A stretch of DNA of 64,000 nucleotides from Azoarcus olearius (GCF_001682385.1 NZ_CP016210.1:3782001-3846000); one strand, 5' to 3'; positions 28,001 through 41,042 are shown, numbered from the stretch's first letter. Notes: generated by a model from the sequence alone, not told the origin. A program made the numbers and translations.

Positions 28001-29206
28001 TCAGTTTCGTGCCGTCGCGACCTGCGGCCGGGGCGGCGGAGGCGTCATCGTCGCCGCCACCAGCAGCCATGCCAGCGCCAGCGCCGCCGCACACAGGCTG
28101 ACGCCGGCGGTGCCGAAATGCTGCGCGAGCCAGCCCCCGAGCACGCCACCCAGGAACAGCCCGATCGACTGCAGCGTGTTATACACCCCGAGCGCCATGC
28201 CCTTGGCGTGCGGCGGTGCCACCCGCGAAATCCACGACGGCTGCGTCGCCTCCAGCACATTGAAGGCGACGAAGAACAGCGTCAGCACCGTGGCGAGTGC
28301 GATCACGCTGCCAACGCTGAGATAAAGCCCCACTTGCACCAGCAGCAGCAGCAGCACCGCGGCGCCGAACACCCGCTTCACCAGGTTGCGCCGCTCCGCC
28401 ACGATGACCGCAGGGACCATCGCGCAGAACGACAGCAGCACCGCCGGCAGGTAGATCTTCCAGTGCGCCTCGACCGCGAGGCCGCCCGCCACCAGGCCCG
28501 ACGGCACTACCACCCACATCATGGTCTGGATGAGGTGCAGCACGAAGACGCCGAAATTAAGCCGCATCAACTGTCCGTTGCGCAGCACTTCACCCAGGCT
28601 GCCGCGGCTGCCCCGCGGCACCGGCGGGGCGGCGGGAACGATCCAGAGCAGCACGCCGATGGCAGCGGCGGCAAGCAGCGCGGTAAGCCAGAACAGGCCA
28701 TCCAGCCCGATGCGTGCATAGAGCAGCGGCGCGGCCACCATGGAGCCGGCAAACACCAGACCGATGCTCGATCCGATCATCGCCATCACCTTGGTGCGGT
28801 GCTGGTCGCGGGTCAGGTCCGCCGCCAGCGCGGTGACCGCGGCCGAGATGGCGCCCGAGCCCTGCAGCACGCGCCCGGCGATCACGCCGAAGATGTCGTC
28901 CGCCAGCGCCGCGACGACGCTGCCGAACACGAACAGCAACAGGCCGAAAACGATCACCGGCTTGCGCCCGAAGCGGTCGGACGCGGCGCCGTAGGCGATC
29001 TGCAGACAGGCCTGGGTAAAACCGTAGGCGCCGATCGCAAGGCCGACCAGGGTCAGGTTATCGCCGCCGCGCAACTCGTGGGCATGGACTGCGAACACCG
29101 GCAGGATCAGGAACAGGCCAAGCATGCGCAGCGCGAAGATGGCCGCCAGACTGACGCCGGCGCGGCGCTCGGCGGGCGTCATCGGATCGCGCAAAGGGGC
29201 AGACAT
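28001..29206 (-). CDS. MFS transporter, YajR-like
   Basis: 401 aa with twelve hydrophobic segments. The MFS signature between TM2 and TM3 is visible as GAASDRFGRKPVIVFG (about 74-89), and motif C-like sequence is near TM5. Substrate is unknown; E. coli YajR is also uncharacterised in function. It is 51 bases upstream of ssb on the same strand and divergent from uvrA, the usual arrangement in this bacterial group. Confidence 0.88.
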   Translation of the reverse strand: MSAPLRDPMTPAERRAGVSLAAIFALRMLGLFLILPVFAVHAHELRGGDNLTLVGLAIGAYGFTQACLQIAYGAASDRFGRKPVIVFGLLLFVFGSVVAALADDIFGVIAGRVLQGSGAISAAVTALAADLTRDQHRTKVMAMIGSSIGLVFAGSMVAAPLLYARIGLDGLFWLTALLAAAAIGVLLWIVPAAPPVPRGSRGSLGEVLRNGQLMRLNFGVFVLHLIQTMMWVVVPSGLVAGGLAVEAHWKIYLPAVLLSFCAMVPAVIVAERRNLVKRVFGAAVLLLLLVQVGLYLSVGSVIALATVLTLFFVAFNVLEATQPSWISRVAPPHAKGMALGVYNTLQSIGLFLGGVLGGWLAQHFGTAGVSLCAAALALAWLLVAATMTPPPPRPQVATARN

Positions 29207-29258
29207 GCTGATGTGACTTCCAGGGGATATCGGGTCGGGCGGGGGAAGGATTCTAGCA

Positions 29259-29288
29259 TTGGCCCGGCGCAGGCTTCTCTCTTATAGT
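29259..29288 (+). promoter_or_regulatory. sigma-70-type promoter of uvrA
   Basis: TTGGCC (29259-29264), an 18-base spacer, and TATAGT (29283-29288) stand upstream of uvrA, giving a leader of about 27 bases. No LexA-like CTGT-N8-ACAG site was seen in this gap. Confidence 0.5.
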
Positions 29289-29321
29289 CATGCGTTGGCC
29301 CGCTTCCGGCACCTTCCCGAC

Positions 29322-32159
<2,838 letters not shown>

Positions 32160-32238
32160 GGCTGAGGCCTACGACCGGCGTTGCAGACACCGGAGCAGCG
32201 CGTCACGATGCCGGATTGCGCCGAGGAGGACATCGATC

Positions 32239-32538
32239 ATGGCCGATAAACCCAGCACCCCGAAAGAAGCCTTCCTGCAGCGGATCGACCGGCGGGCGCG
32301 CTTCCTGAAGACACTGCAGACATGCGGACTGGGTGTCTATCTCCCACCCGACGAGCGCGCCCGGCGCCAGGCCATCGAACAGATCGTGCGTACCACCGCG
32401 CGTCAGAGCGAGTTGCCTCACCTCGATGCCGCCACCCTACACACCGCCGGCGAGACCCTGCGCGCGCATCTGGAGGCGATGCAGCCGCTGTTGCCGCACG
32501 ACGTCCAGTACCGCAACCGCATCAAGCGCGAATGGTAG
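32239..32538 (+). CDS. conserved-looking small protein, function unknown
   Basis: 99 aa from the ATG at 32239 with GAGGAGGA ten bases upstream, a good ribosome site. It is charged and mostly helical by appearance, with a central stretch RARFLKTLQTCGLGVYLPPDERARRQAIEQIVRTTAR (positions about 20-55) and a C-terminal VQYRNRIKREW. No enzymatic motif, membrane segment or signal peptide was found. It lies 80 bases after uvrA on the same strand and may be co-transcribed. Confidence 0.6.
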   Translation: MADKPSTPKEAFLQRIDRRARFLKTLQTCGLGVYLPPDERARRQAIEQIVRTTARQSELPHLDAATLHTAGETLRAHLEAMQPLLPHDVQYRNRIKREW

Positions 32539-32545
32539 GCACCGG

Positions 32546-33559
32546 CTAGCGGTAGCCTGACGGGTTGGCGGACTGCCACCGCCATGCGTCGGCACACATT
32601 TCAGCAATGCCCCGCTCGGCCTGCCACCCCAGCACGCGCCGCGCCTTCGCGGTGTCCGCCCAGCACGCGGCGACATCGCCGGGACGACGGTCGACGATAC
32701 GGAACGGCACCGCGCGCCCGCTCGCCTTGCGGAAAGCCTCCACGACCTCCAGCACACTGTACCCGCACCCGGTCCCCAGGTTGATCGCATCTACCGGAGG
32801 CAGCGAGTCGAGCCGCCTGAGCGCGCTGAGGTGACCCAGCGCAAGATCGACAACGTGGATGTAGTCGCGGACCCCGGTGCCATCGGGCGTCGGGTAATCC
32901 CCCCCGAAAACCTGCAGCGCCGGCAAACGCCCGACCGCAACCTGGCTGACGTAGGGCATCAGGTTGTTGGGTATCCCCGCCGGGTCCTCACCCAGCCGCC
33001 CGCTGGGGTGGGCGCCGACCGGGTTGAAGTAGCGCAATAACGCAATGCGCCACGCCGGATCAGCATGCGCCACATCCGCCAGAATCTGTTCGCACATCAA
33101 CTTCGTGCGCCCATACGGGTTCGTCGCACTGGTCGGAAAATCCTCGACGATAGGAACACTCGCAGGATCGCCATACACCGTTGCCGAGGAACTGAACACC
33201 AGGCGCCGGACCTCGGCGCGACGCATGGCATCCACCAGTCCGAGTAGCCCGCAGACGTTGTTGTCGTAATACGCCAGCGGCTTCGCGACCGATTCCCCGA
33301 CCGCCTTCAACGCCGCAAAGTGGATCACCGCGCTTACCGTGTAGCGCGCAAACAACGCGTCCAGGGCCTGAACGTCACGCACGTCGGCATTGACGAAGCC
33401 CGCCAGGCGGCGCCCGGCGAGCGCCTCGACGCGCCGCAACGCCTCCTCCGACCCATTGGAAAGGTTGTCGATCACCACAACCTGCTCGCCTGCGTTGAGC
33501 AACTCGAGCACGGTATGCGACCCGATGTAACCCGCACCACCCGTCACCAGCACTGTCAT
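32546..33559 (-). CDS. galE: UDP-glucose 4-epimerase
   Basis: 337 aa short-chain dehydrogenase/epimerase. NAD motif VTGGAGYIGSHT at about 4-15, SSSATVYG near 121-128, the YxxxK pair in YGRTKLMCE (about 147-155). It interconverts UDP-glucose and UDP-galactose, and in this group often also the N-acetyl forms for surface polysaccharide. The ATG at 33559 is chosen (GAGGA six bases upstream) over a GTG one codon earlier. Its start follows the rplQ terminator by about 45 bases, so it is likely a separate unit. Convergent with the small gene ahead of it. Confidence 0.94.
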   Translation of the reverse strand: MTVLVTGGAGYIGSHTVLELLNAGEQVVVIDNLSNGSEEALRRVEALAGRRLAGFVNADVRDVQALDALFARYTVSAVIHFAALKAVGESVAKPLAYYDNNVCGLLGLVDAMRRAEVRRLVFSSSATVYGDPASVPIVEDFPTSATNPYGRTKLMCEQILADVAHADPAWRIALLRYFNPVGAHPSGRLGEDPAGIPNNLMPYVSQVAVGRLPALQVFGGDYPTPDGTGVRDYIHVVDLALGHLSALRRLDSLPPVDAINLGTGCGYSVLEVVEAFRKASGRAVPFRIVDRRPGDVAACWADTAKARRVLGWQAERGIAEMCADAWRWQSANPSGYR

Positions 33560-33584
33560 CACGCGTCCTCAGATGTCGTCTGCA

Positions 33585-33599
33585 TGTCCGGATCGGACA
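33585..33599 (-). promoter_or_regulatory. inverted repeat in the galE leader
   Basis: TGTCCG-GAT-CGGACA is a perfect 6+3+6 dyad, with outer bases TCGTC and GACGA that can extend it after a small bulge. It lies 26 bases before the galE ATG, just after the ribosomal terminator. It may be an operator or an mRNA leader hairpin; neither can be settled from sequence. Confidence 0.35.
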
Positions 33600-33603
33600 G
33601 ACG

Positions 33604-33630
33604 AAAAAAAGGCCGGAAACTCCGGCCTTT
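33604..33630 (-). terminator. intrinsic terminator after rplQ, end of the ribosomal string
   Basis: On the minus strand AAAGGCCGGA and its complement form a 10-bp stem with a very short loop (33608-33630), followed by seven T residues (33610-33604). It lies about 20 bases past the rplQ stop. Confidence 0.92.
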
Positions 33631-33649
33631 CTTTCATTCCCGGGCAGCT

Positions 33650-34045
33650 TTACGCCGCCACGGCTTCCTGCTCCGCCACTTCAGCTTCCGGGCGGTCGAG
33701 CAGTTCGACCAGCGCCATCGGCGCATTGTCGCCGTCGCGGAAACCGAACTTCAGGATGCGAAGATAACCACCGTTGCGGGTGGCGTAACGCGGACCCAGC
33801 TCGTCGAACAGCTTGACGACGATTTCACGGTCGCGCAGCCGGTCAAAAGCCAGACGGCGGTTGGCGAGGCTGGGCTTCTTGCCCAGCGTGATCATCGGCT
33901 CGACCACCCGGCGGAGTTCCTTCGCCTTCGGAAGAGTCGTCTTGATGACCTCGTGACGCAGCAGCGCGTTGGCCATGTTGCGGAACATGGCCTGACGGTG
34001 GCTGCTGGTCCGGTTCAGCTTGCGAAGACCGTGACGGTGACGCAT
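33650..34045 (-). CDS. rplQ: 50S ribosomal protein L17
   Basis: 131 aa, beginning [23 protein letters not shown], the diagnostic N terminus of L17. L17 lies near the polypeptide exit tunnel in domain III of 23S rRNA. It is the last gene of the alpha operon, 26 bases after rpoA. The acidic/alanine C-terminal tail (about 120-131) is a variable feature of the family. Confidence 0.97.
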   Translation of the reverse strand: MRHRHGLRKLNRTSSHRQAMFRNMANALLRHEVIKTTLPKAKELRRVVEPMITLGKKPSLANRRLAFDRLRDREIVVKLFDELGPRYATRNGGYLRILKFGFRDGDNAPMALVELLDRPEAEVAEQEAVAA

Positions 34046-34071
34046 TTCAATTCCTCACTTCACTGCTACCG

Positions 34072-35052
34072 TTAACCGAGCTTCTCAAGCCCGGCCGGCG
34101 GCCAGTTTTCCAGTTTCATACCCAGGGTCAGCCCGCGGGAGGCCAACACTTCCTTGATCTCGTTGAGCGACTTCCGGCCCAGATTCGGCGTCTTCAGCAA
34201 CTCAGTCTCGGTGCGCTGGATCAGATCACCGATGTAGTAGATGTTCTCGGCTTTCAGGCAGTTCGCCGAGCGAACGGTCAGCTCGAGATCATCCACCGGA
34301 CGCAGCAGCACCGGATCGATCGACGGCGTCTTCTCGGGCACGACGGCAACCGGCGTACCTTCGAGGTCAGCGAACACCGACAACTGGTCCATCAGCACGC
34401 GCGCGGCGTAACGGATCGCCTCTTCAGGATCGACCGCACCATTGGTCTCGATGTCGATCACCAGCCGATCGAGGTCGGTACGCTGCTCGACGCGAGCGCT
34501 CTCGACCAGGTAGCTGACACGGCGCACCGGGCTGAACGAAGCGTCCAGGACGATACGACCAATGGTCTTGTTCTCGGCCGACACCGGACGTGCATTGCCG
34601 GGCACATAGCCCCGACCCTGCTCGACCTTGATCTGCATTTCGAGCTTTCCGCCCGGAGCCAGATGGGCGATGACGTGATCAGGATTGATGATCTCGACAT
34701 CATGACCGCCCTCGATGTCGCGCGCCGTGACCACACCTTCGCCGGACTTCGACAGGGTCAGCATCGCCTCGCTGCGGTTGTGCAGCTTCAGCACCACACC
34801 CTTAAGGTTCAGCAACAGGTCGACGATGTCTTCCCGCATGCCATCCAGGGTGGAGTACTCGTGCAGCACGCCTTCGATCGACACTTCGGTCGGCGCGTGG
34901 CCGGGCAGCGACGACAGGAGAATGCGCCGCAGCGCGTTCCCCAGCGTATGGCCGAAACCACGCTCGAACGGCTCCATCGTCACCCGCGCCTGAACCGGCG
35001 AGATGCTCTGGACGTCGATAATGCGCGGTTTCAGCAGTGCATTGCTTTGCAT
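34072..35052 (-). CDS. rpoA: DNA-directed RNA polymerase alpha subunit
   Basis: 326 aa. The N-terminal assembly domain (about 1-230) includes [22 protein letters not shown], and the C-terminal domain (about 245-315) has [27 protein letters not shown], the surface that contacts UP elements and activators. The ATG at 35052 starts [15 protein letters not shown] and has AGGG seven bases upstream, better than the ATG two codons before. It sits in the usual place between rpsD and rplQ. Confidence 0.97.
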   Translation of the reverse strand: MQSNALLKPRIIDVQSISPVQARVTMEPFERGFGHTLGNALRRILLSSLPGHAPTEVSIEGVLHEYSTLDGMREDIVDLLLNLKGVVLKLHNRSEAMLTLSKSGEGVVTARDIEGGHDVEIINPDHVIAHLAPGGKLEMQIKVEQGRGYVPGNARPVSAENKTIGRIVLDASFSPVRRVSYLVESARVEQRTDLDRLVIDIETNGAVDPEEAIRYAARVLMDQLSVFADLEGTPVAVVPEKTPSIDPVLLRPVDDLELTVRSANCLKAENIYYIGDLIQRTETELLKTPNLGRKSLNEIKEVLASRGLTLGMKLENWPPAGLEKLG

Positions 35053-35090
35053 CAGCATTCCCTCGGGAACCAGTGGGAACCAGCTCGCGC

Positions 35091-35720
35091 TTAGCGCGAG
35101 TACAGTTCGACCACCAAGCCTTCGTTAATCGTCGCCGACAGCTCGGAACGTTGCGGGTAGGCCTTGAACACGCCCTTGCCCGCCTTCGCGTCGACTTCGA
35201 TCCACTCCGGGAAGCCGCGCGATTCGGCGGCCTCGAGCGCAGCCTTGACACGGAGGTGACCCTTGGTGCCTTCGGCCAGTTCGATGACATCGCCCGGACG
35301 AACGGTGTACGACGGGATATTCACGCGCTTGCCGTTGACCAGCACGCCGTTGTGACGCACCACCTGACGCGCCTCGGCACGCGACGCGCCGAAACCCATG
35401 CGGTAGGCAACGGAATCCAGGCGGCCTTCGAGCAGCTGGAGCAGGTTCTCGCCAGTCTGACCGCGACGGCGGTCGGCCTCGGCGTAGACCTTGCGGAACT
35501 GACGTTCCAGAACACCGTACAGACGACGGATCTTCTGCTTTTCACGCAGTTGCACGCCATAGCCGGACAGACGCTGACCGGAGCGCTGGCCATGCTGACC
35601 CGGCGCGTAGGCGCGGCGCTCGATGGCGCACTTGTCGGTAAAGCACTTTTCGCCCTTCAGAAACAGCTTTTCGCCTTCGCGACGGCACTGACGGCACTTG
35701 GGATCGAGATTACGAGCCAC
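35091..35720 (-). CDS. rpsD: 30S ribosomal protein S4
   Basis: 209 aa. S4 domain in the centre (about 99-160). The N terminus holds four cysteines, C9 and C12 (KCRQC) and C26 and C31, in the spacing of the zinc-binding form of S4, which E. coli lacks. S4 is a primary assembly protein of the 30S subunit and in E. coli the translational repressor of this operon. Located between rpsK and rpoA. Confidence 0.97.
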   Translation of the reverse strand: MARNLDPKCRQCRREGEKLFLKGEKCFTDKCAIERRAYAPGQHGQRSGQRLSGYGVQLREKQKIRRLYGVLERQFRKVYAEADRRRGQTGENLLQLLEGRLDSVAYRMGFGASRAEARQVVRHNGVLVNGKRVNIPSYTVRPGDVIELAEGTKGHLRVKAALEAAESRGFPEWIEVDAKAGKGVFKAYPQRSELSATINEGLVVELYSR

Positions 35721-35734
35721 GTTTCAACTCCTTG

Positions 35735-36124
35735 TCAGATACGGCGCTTCTTCGGCGGACGGCAGCCGTTGTGCGGAATGGGGGTGATATCCGTGATGCT
35801 GGAAATCTTCATCCCCAGCGCGTTCAGCGCGCGAACGGCGGATTCGCGGCCGGGGCCCGGCCCCTTGATGCGAACCTCGAGATTCTTGACGCCGCACTCC
35901 TGCGCCACCTTGCCGGCCGCCTCGGCGGCGACCTGAGCGGCGAACGGGGTGCTCTTACGCGAACCCTTGAAGCCGGCGCCCCCGGAAGTCGCCCACGACA
36001 GGGCGTTGCCCTGGCGATCGGTGATCGTGATGATCGTGTTGTTGAAGCTCGCGTGCACGTGGGCGATACCCTCGGCAACGTTCTTCTTGATCTTCTTGCG
36101 AACCTTAGTTGCAGTCTTGGCCAT
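35735..36124 (-). CDS. rpsK: 30S ribosomal protein S11
   Basis: 129 aa. Ends in the highly conserved stretch [18 protein letters not shown] and has [16 protein letters not shown] near 29-44. S11 shapes the 30S platform near the mRNA exit. Twelve bases separate it from rpsM. Confidence 0.97.
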   Translation of the reverse strand: MAKTATKVRKKIKKNVAEGIAHVHASFNNTIITITDRQGNALSWATSGGAGFKGSRKSTPFAAQVAAEAAGKVAQECGVKNLEVRIKGPGPGRESAVRALNALGMKISSITDITPIPHNGCRPPKKRRI

Positions 36125-36136
36125 GATCCGTTCCTA

Positions 36137-36499
36137 TCACTTCTTGCCGGCGATCGCCTTGCGCGGTCCCTTGCGGGTGCGGGCGTTCGTGCGGGTGCGC
36201 TGACCACGAAGCGGCAAGCCGCGACGATGACGGACGCCACGGTAGCAACCGAGGTCCATCAGGCGCTTGATGTTCATCGTGACTTCACGGCGCAGGTCAC
36301 CCTCGACCACGAAGCGACCGACCTCGTCACGAAGCTTTTCCATGTCGGACTCGGTCAGATCCTTGATCTTGGCCGAACGAACCACACCAGCAGCATCACA
36401 AATCTTTTGAGCACGCGAACGGCCGATCCCATAGATGGCGGTCAGCGCGATCTCGGCATGCTTGTGGTTGGGAATGTTTACCCCAGCAATACGGGCCAT
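36137..36499 (-). CDS. rpsM: 30S ribosomal protein S13
   Basis: 120 aa beginning [14 protein letters not shown], with helix-two-turns-helix [17 protein letters not shown] at about 23-39 and the basic C-terminal tail [21 protein letters not shown] that reaches the P-site tRNA. It contacts 16S rRNA at the subunit head and bridges to 23S. Starts the alpha operon, after a 53-bp gap from rpmJ. Confidence 0.97.
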   Translation of the reverse strand: MARIAGVNIPNHKHAEIALTAIYGIGRSRAQKICDAAGVVRSAKIKDLTESDMEKLRDEVGRFVVEGDLRREVTMNIKRLMDLGCYRGVRHRRGLPLRGQRTRTNARTRKGPRKAIAGKK

Positions 36500-36552
36500 C
36501 CGTTTACCCCAAAACGCGAAACATTAAATTCTAGTACCTAGAGTCGACAACA

Positions 36553-36666
36553 TCAACCCTGGCGTTGTTTGTGCCGCGGATCGGTGCAAATGACGCGCAC
36601 CACACCCTTACGACGAATGATCTTGCAGTTGCGGCAGATCCGCTTCACGGAAGCCTGGACTCTCAT
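36553..36666 (-). CDS. rpmJ: 50S ribosomal protein L36 (zinc form)
   Basis: 37 aa, shorter than most gene callers accept alone. The sequence begins [21 protein letters not shown] and ends in DPRHKQRQG. The C11-C14-C27-H32 set is the intact zinc ribbon. It sits between infA and rpsM as in most bacteria. Confidence 0.95.
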   Translation of the reverse strand: MRVQASVKRICRNCKIIRRKGVVRVICTDPRHKQRQG

Positions 36667-36691
36667 CTTCTTGCTCCTGTTTCCTTGTTTC

Positions 36692-36910
36692 TTACTTGGT
36701 CCGGAAGACGATCCGACCCTTGGTCAGATCGTACGGCGTCAGCTGGACCGTCACCTTGTCACCGGGGAGGATGCGGATGTAGTGCATGCGCATCTTGCCG
36801 GAGATGTGCCCCAGAACCATGTGCCCGTTCTCGAGCTTTACCCTGAAGGTTGCATTGGGAAGGTTCTCGGTAACCTCCCCCTGCATTTCAATTACGTCTT
36901 CCTTGGCCAT
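36692..36910 (-). CDS. infA: translation initiation factor IF-1
   Basis: 72 aa, single OB fold (S1 domain): [19 protein letters not shown] at the start, [25 protein letters not shown] in the middle, [10 protein letters not shown] at the end. IF-1 occupies the A site of the 30S subunit during initiation. Three bases separate it from secY; the order secY-infA-rpmJ-rpsM is conserved. Confidence 0.97.
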   Translation of the reverse strand: MAKEDVIEMQGEVTENLPNATFRVKLENGHMVLGHISGKMRMHYIRILPGDKVTVQLTPYDLTKGRIVFRTK

Positions 36911-36913
36911 GAA

Positions 36914-38239
36914 TCACCTGGTCGGGAGACCCGCTCCCTTGAAGTTCGCCTTCTTCAGCAGACTCTCGTACTGGTGCGACATCACGTAGGCCTGAACCTG
37001 GGCCATGAAGTCCATCGTCACCACGACGATAATCAGCAGCGAAGTTCCGCCGAAGTAGAAAGGAACATTCCACTTGAGGATCAGAAACTCCGGAAGCAGA
37101 CAAACCAGGGTGATGTACACCGCTCCGGCCAGCGTCAGCCGCACGAGAATCTTGTCGATGTACCTCGCCGTCTGATCCCCCGGGCGAATCCCGGGCACGA
37201 ACGCCCCGCTCTTCTTCAGGTTGTCCGCCGTCTCCCGCGCGTTGAACACCAACGCGGTATAGAAGAAGCAGAAGAAGACAATCGCCAGCGCATACAACAA
37301 CACGTACACCGGTTGACCAGGCGACAGCGTGGAGGCGAGATCCCTCAGCCAGTACAAGCCCTCGGAACTGCCGAACCACTGCCCCAGGGTTGCCGGGAAC
37401 AGGATGATGCTGGACGCGAAGATCGGCGGAATCACACCAGCCATGTTCAGCTTCAACGGCAGATGGGAGCTTTGGCCACCATAAATCTTGTTGCCGACCT
37501 GGCGCTTGGCGTAGTTGACCAGGATCTTCCGCTGCCCCCGTTCCACAAACACCACGAAGCCGGTGACCAACACCACCAATACGCAGATCAGCAATGCGGT
37601 GAAAGGATGCATCGCGCCAGTGCGTACGAGTTCGAACAGCCCACCGATGGAACTGGGCAATCCGGCCGCAATACCGGCGAAGATGATGATGGAGATCCCG
37701 TTGCCGACACCGCGCTCCGTGATCTGCTCGCCCAGCCACATCAGGAACATGGTTCCGGTCACCAGCGTCGCCAGCGTAACGAAGCGGAACATCAGCCCCG
37801 GATCGAGCACCAGACCCGCCTGCCCTTCCAGCGCAATTGCGATACCAAGCGATTGCGCCACCGCCAACACGAGCGTCCCGTAACGGGTGTACTGCGTGAT
37901 CTTCCGCCGACCGGCTTCGCCTTCCTTCTTCAGCGCCTCCAGCTGAGGCACTGCGACGGTCATCAACTGCATGATGATCGACGCCGAGATGTACGGCATG
38001 ATCCCGAGCGCAAAGATCGTGAACCGCGACAACGCCCCGCCGGAAAAGAGGTTGAACACGCCGAGGATCCCACCCGCCTGCGACTGGAACAGCTCCGCAA
38101 GACGGGCAGGGTCGATACCGGGCACCGGGATATGCGCACCGATTCGATAGACGATCAGGGCGCCGACCAGGAACAGCAGGCGGCGCTTGAGGTCACCGAA
38201 CTTGCCCGGATTCCCGAGAGCGGCTGACGGATTTGCCAC
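36914..38239 (-). CDS. secY: preprotein translocase subunit SecY
   Basis: 441 aa with ten hydrophobic segments. The pore lining and plug region is near 60-75, and characteristic cytosolic loops are visible (YARKRQV-like [23 protein letters not shown] near 245-267, and [20 protein letters not shown] near 352-371). SecY forms the SecYEG channel with SecE, which is encoded near the right end of this window. Co-transcribed in the spc operon. Confidence 0.97.
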   Translation of the reverse strand: MANPSAALGNPGKFGDLKRRLLFLVGALIVYRIGAHIPVPGIDPARLAELFQSQAGGILGVFNLFSGGALSRFTIFALGIMPYISASIIMQLMTVAVPQLEALKKEGEAGRRKITQYTRYGTLVLAVAQSLGIAIALEGQAGLVLDPGLMFRFVTLATLVTGTMFLMWLGEQITERGVGNGISIIIFAGIAAGLPSSIGGLFELVRTGAMHPFTALLICVLVVLVTGFVVFVERGQRKILVNYAKRQVGNKIYGGQSSHLPLKLNMAGVIPPIFASSIILFPATLGQWFGSSEGLYWLRDLASTLSPGQPVYVLLYALAIVFFCFFYTALVFNARETADNLKKSGAFVPGIRPGDQTARYIDKILVRLTLAGAVYITLVCLLPEFLILKWNVPFYFGGTSLLIIVVVTMDFMAQVQAYVMSHQYESLLKKANFKGAGLPTR

Positions 38240-38253
38240 GACCCGGTCCTGAC

Positions 38254-38688
38254 TTACTCGCCGCAGCTGCCGCCGGCAGCTTCGATCGCGGCGCGCGCGC
38301 CAGCAGTAGCAGCGATGCCGCGCAGCACGACCTTCTTGCTGATCGCGCCGGACAGCACAACCTTCGCGGACAAAGCATCAGCGGCGATGACGCCGGCCTG
38401 CTTCAGAACCAGCAGATCAACATCTTCCACCGGCAACTGGGCCAGTTCGGAAAGGCGAACTTCGGCACAACGGCCGCGCGTCAGCGAGACGAAGCCACGC
38501 TTCGGAAGGCGACGCTGCAGCGGCATCTGACCGCCTTCGAAGCCGACCTTGTGGAAACCGCCGGCACGGGACTTCTGACCCTTGTGACCACGACCGCAAG
38601 TCTTGCCCAGACCGCTGCCGATGCCACGACCGACACGCTTGCCGGCGGACTTGGAACCCGCACCGGGCTTGATGGTATTCAGGCGCAT
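38254..38688 (-). CDS. rplO: 50S ribosomal protein L15
   Basis: 144 aa from the ATG at 38688 ([26 protein letters not shown]). The basic glycine-rich N-terminal extension (about 10-60) threads into 23S rRNA. An upstream in-frame extension is discounted because rpmD covers it. Two bases from rpmD. Confidence 0.97.
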   Translation of the reverse strand: MRLNTIKPGAGSKSAGKRVGRGIGSGLGKTCGRGHKGQKSRAGGFHKVGFEGGQMPLQRRLPKRGFVSLTRGRCAEVRLSELAQLPVEDVDLLVLKQAGVIAADALSAKVVLSGAISKKVVLRGIAATAGARAAIEAAGGSCGE

Positions 38689-38689
38689 C

Positions 38690-38872
38690 TTATGCCTCCA
38701 CCTTAACCAGATACGCCACCTTGGTGACCATACCGCGAACGGCCGGCGTATCAACCAGCTCGACGGTGTGGTTCAGGCGACGCAGACCCAGACCACGCAC
38801 AGTAGCGCGGTGGGATTGCTTAGTGCCGATCACGCTCTTGACGAGCGTGACCTTGATCTTCTTGTCGGACAT
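38690..38872 (-). CDS. rpmD: 50S ribosomal protein L30
   Basis: 60 aa: [31 protein letters not shown] is the family core (about 4-34), and [22 protein letters not shown] follows. L30 is present in this lineage but absent from many others. It lies between rpsE and rplO. Confidence 0.96.
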   Translation of the reverse strand: MSDKKIKVTLVKSVIGTKQSHRATVRGLGLRRLNHTVELVDTPAVRGMVTKVAYLVKVEA

Positions 38873-38875
38873 GGC

Positions 38876-39400
38876 TTACCCCAGGATCTCTTCGATCGTC
38901 TTGCCACGCTTAGCCGCGATCTCAGCCGGGGTGTTCACCGCCATCAGACCGTTGAGCGTTGCACGCACGACGTTGTAGGGATTGGTCGAACCGATGCACT
39001 TGCAGATGATGTCGGTAACGCCCATGACTTCGAACACCGCGCGCATCGGCCCGCCGGCGATGATGCCGGTACCGCCGGGCGCCGGCTGCATCAGCACCGA
39101 CGCGGCACCGTGCTTGCCGACGACGGTGTGCTGCAGGGTGCCGTCCTTGAGCGAAACCTTGACCATCTTGCGACGCGCTTCGTCCATCGCCTTCTGGACA
39201 GCGACCGGAACTTCGCGGGACTTGCCCTTGCCCATCCCGATGCCACCGTCGCCATCGCCGACCACCGTCAGCGCCGCGAAACCGAGGATACGACCGCCCT
39301 TCACAACCTTGGTGACGCGGTTGATCGCCACCATCTTCTCGCGCAGGCCGTCGTCACGCTCCTCGGAGGCTTGTGCGCGCTTCGTTTGCTGCTTAGCCAT
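38876..39400 (-). CDS. rpsE: 30S ribosomal protein S5
   Basis: 174 aa. An N-terminal double-stranded RNA-binding domain (about 18-80, with [25 protein letters not shown]) and a C-terminal domain with [22 protein letters not shown]5 takes part in decoding fidelity; the spectinomycin-contact loop is near VVKGGR. Followed by rpmD. Confidence 0.97.
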   Translation of the reverse strand: MAKQQTKRAQASEERDDGLREKMVAINRVTKVVKGGRILGFAALTVVGDGDGGIGMGKGKSREVPVAVQKAMDEARRKMVKVSLKDGTLQHTVVGKHGAASVLMQPAPGGTGIIAGGPMRAVFEVMGVTDIICKCIGSTNPYNVVRATLNGLMAVNTPAEIAAKRGKTIEEILG

Positions 39401-39412
39401 TCGTATCCTCGC

Positions 39413-39766
39413 TTAGAACTTCAGGCCGCCTTCGCGGGCAGCCTCGGCCAGCGCCTTGACGCGACCGTGATACAGGAAGCCCGAGCGGTCGAACGCAACC
39501 GTCTCGATCCCGGCAGCCTTGGCGCGCTCGGCAATCAGCTTGCCGACCACTTCCGCTGCCTGCTTGTTGCCACCGTTCGCAACCTGGGACCGCACCGCGG
39601 ATTCCACGGTGGAGGCCGCGGCGAGCACGCGCGAGCCGCAGCCCGAAATCACCTGGGCGTAGATGTGGCAATTGGTACGGAACACGGCGAGGCGCACCGC
39701 CTTGAGCTCCGCGAGCTTGGCGCGGGTTTTGCGCGCACGGCGAAGACGAGTTTCTTTCTTGTTCAT
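39413..39766 (-). CDS. rplR: 50S ribosomal protein L18
   Basis: 117 aa, [20 protein letters not shown] start, [18 protein letters not shown] in the middle and [26 protein letters not shown] at the C terminus. It binds 5S rRNA with L5 and L25. Confidence 0.97.
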   Translation of the reverse strand: MNKKETRLRRARKTRAKLAELKAVRLAVFRTNCHIYAQVISGCGSRVLAAASTVESAVRSQVANGGNKQAAEVVGKLIAERAKAAGIETVAFDRSGFLYHGRVKALAEAAREGGLKF

Positions 39767-39777
39767 GACGAACCGCC

Positions 39778-40311
39778 TTACTTCTTCTTGGTTTCCTTGA
39801 GCACCACCACTTCGTCCGAATAACGGACGCCCTTGCCCTTATAGGGTTCGGGAGCGCGGTAGGCCCGCACCTCAGCCGCGACCTGGCCGACCTGCTGCTT
39901 GTCGACACCCTTGATCACGATTTCGGTCTGGGAGGGAGTTTCCACCTTCACACCGGCAGGCATCTGATGCACGACCGGATGGGAGAAACCCAGCGAGAGA
40001 TTCAGCTTGTCGCCCTGTGCCTGCGCACGATAGCCGACGCCAACGAGCAGGAGCTTGCGCTCGAAGCCCTTGGAAACACCGACAACCATGTTGTTCAGCA
40101 GCGCACGAACGGTACCGGACATGGCACGCGCATTCACCTGGCCGTCACGGGCCTTGCAAACCAGCGCTTCGCCATCTTGCTCCACGGTAACGGCGGGGTG
40201 CTGCGAGCGCACCAAGGTGCCCAACGGCCCCTTGATCGCGATTTCCGCCGCCGAGATCGACACCTCGACACCCTTCGGAATCACGACCGGATTCTTAGCT
40301 ACACGAGACAT
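39778..40311 (-). CDS. rplF: 50S ribosomal protein L6
   Basis: 177 aa with two L6 domains. [16 protein letters not shown] starts the first, and the second ends [22 protein letters not shown], the strongly conserved C-terminal motif. It contacts the sarcin-ricin loop region of 23S rRNA. Confidence 0.97.
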   Translation of the reverse strand: MSRVAKNPVVIPKGVEVSISAAEIAIKGPLGTLVRSQHPAVTVEQDGEALVCKARDGQVNARAMSGTVRALLNNMVVGVSKGFERKLLLVGVGYRAQAQGDKLNLSLGFSHPVVHQMPAGVKVETPSQTEIVIKGVDKQQVGQVAAEVRAYRAPEPYKGKGVRYSDEVVVLKETKKK

Positions 40312-40320
40312 GACTCCCCC

Positions 40321-40716
40321 TTAGGCAACGAGGCAGATGACTTCGCCACCGACGTGGCTGGCACGCGCGGCGCGGTCGGTCATCACACCCTTCGGCGTGG
40401 AAACGATCGCAACGCCGAGGCCGTTCATGACACGCGGCAGATCGTCGGTACCCTTATAGACGCGCAGACCAGGACGGCTGACGCGCTCGATACGCTCGAT
40501 CACCGGACGGCCGGCGTAATACTTCAGCGCCACATCGAGAACGGCCTTGCCTTCGCCTTCGCGAACGGAAAAACCTTCGATGTAACCTTCGTCTTGCAGC
40601 ACCTTCGCGATCGCAACCTTCACCTTGGAGGACGGCATCGTGACGCTCGCCTTCTGGGCCTGCTGGCCGTTGCGGATGCGCGTCAGCATGTCGGCGATAG
40701 GATCGGACATACTCAT
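40321..40716 (-). CDS. rpsH: 30S ribosomal protein S8
   Basis: 131 aa. [19 protein letters not shown] at the N terminus and [26 protein letters not shown] at the end are the family signatures. In E. coli S8 represses the spc operon by binding mRNA near rplE. The ATG at 40716 has AAGGAGA eight bases upstream. Confidence 0.97.
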   Translation of the reverse strand: MSMSDPIADMLTRIRNGQQAQKASVTMPSSKVKVAIAKVLQDEGYIEGFSVREGEGKAVLDVALKYYAGRPVIERIERVSRPGLRVYKGTDDLPRVMNGLGVAIVSTPKGVMTDRAARASHVGGEVICLVA

Positions 40717-40729
40717 CTTCGAATTCTCC

Positions 40730-41035
40730 TTACCAGCTCGCCTTGGTCATGCCCGGCACTTCGCCGCGGAAAGCGATTTCGCGCAGCTTGTTACGACACA
40801 GACCGAACTTGCGGAAGACGCCACGAGGACGCCCGGTGAGACTGCAGCGATTGCGGCCGCGAGTCGGATTTGCATTGCGCGGGAGCTGCTGCAGCGCCAG
40901 GCGAGCAGCCATGCGCTCCTCTTCCGACAGCTTGGTATCCTTGACCTGGGCGACCAGGGCGGCACGCTTGGCAGCAAACTTCTCCACCAGCTTGCGACGC
41001 TTCTCTTCGCGATTGATCAGAGCGAGTTTCGCCAT
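40730..41035 (-). CDS. rpsN: 30S ribosomal protein S14 (non-zinc form)
   Basis: 101 aa, the longer form without the CxxC zinc ribbon; [34 protein letters not shown] is the core (about 62-95). It starts at the ATG at 41035, [19 protein letters not shown]. Located between rplE and rpsH. Confidence 0.97.
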
Positions 41036-41042
41036 TTCAACC

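Noticed and set aside
29207-29321. LexA box for uvrA
   Set aside because: No CTGT-N8-ACAG-like sequence was seen in the uvrA-MFS gap.
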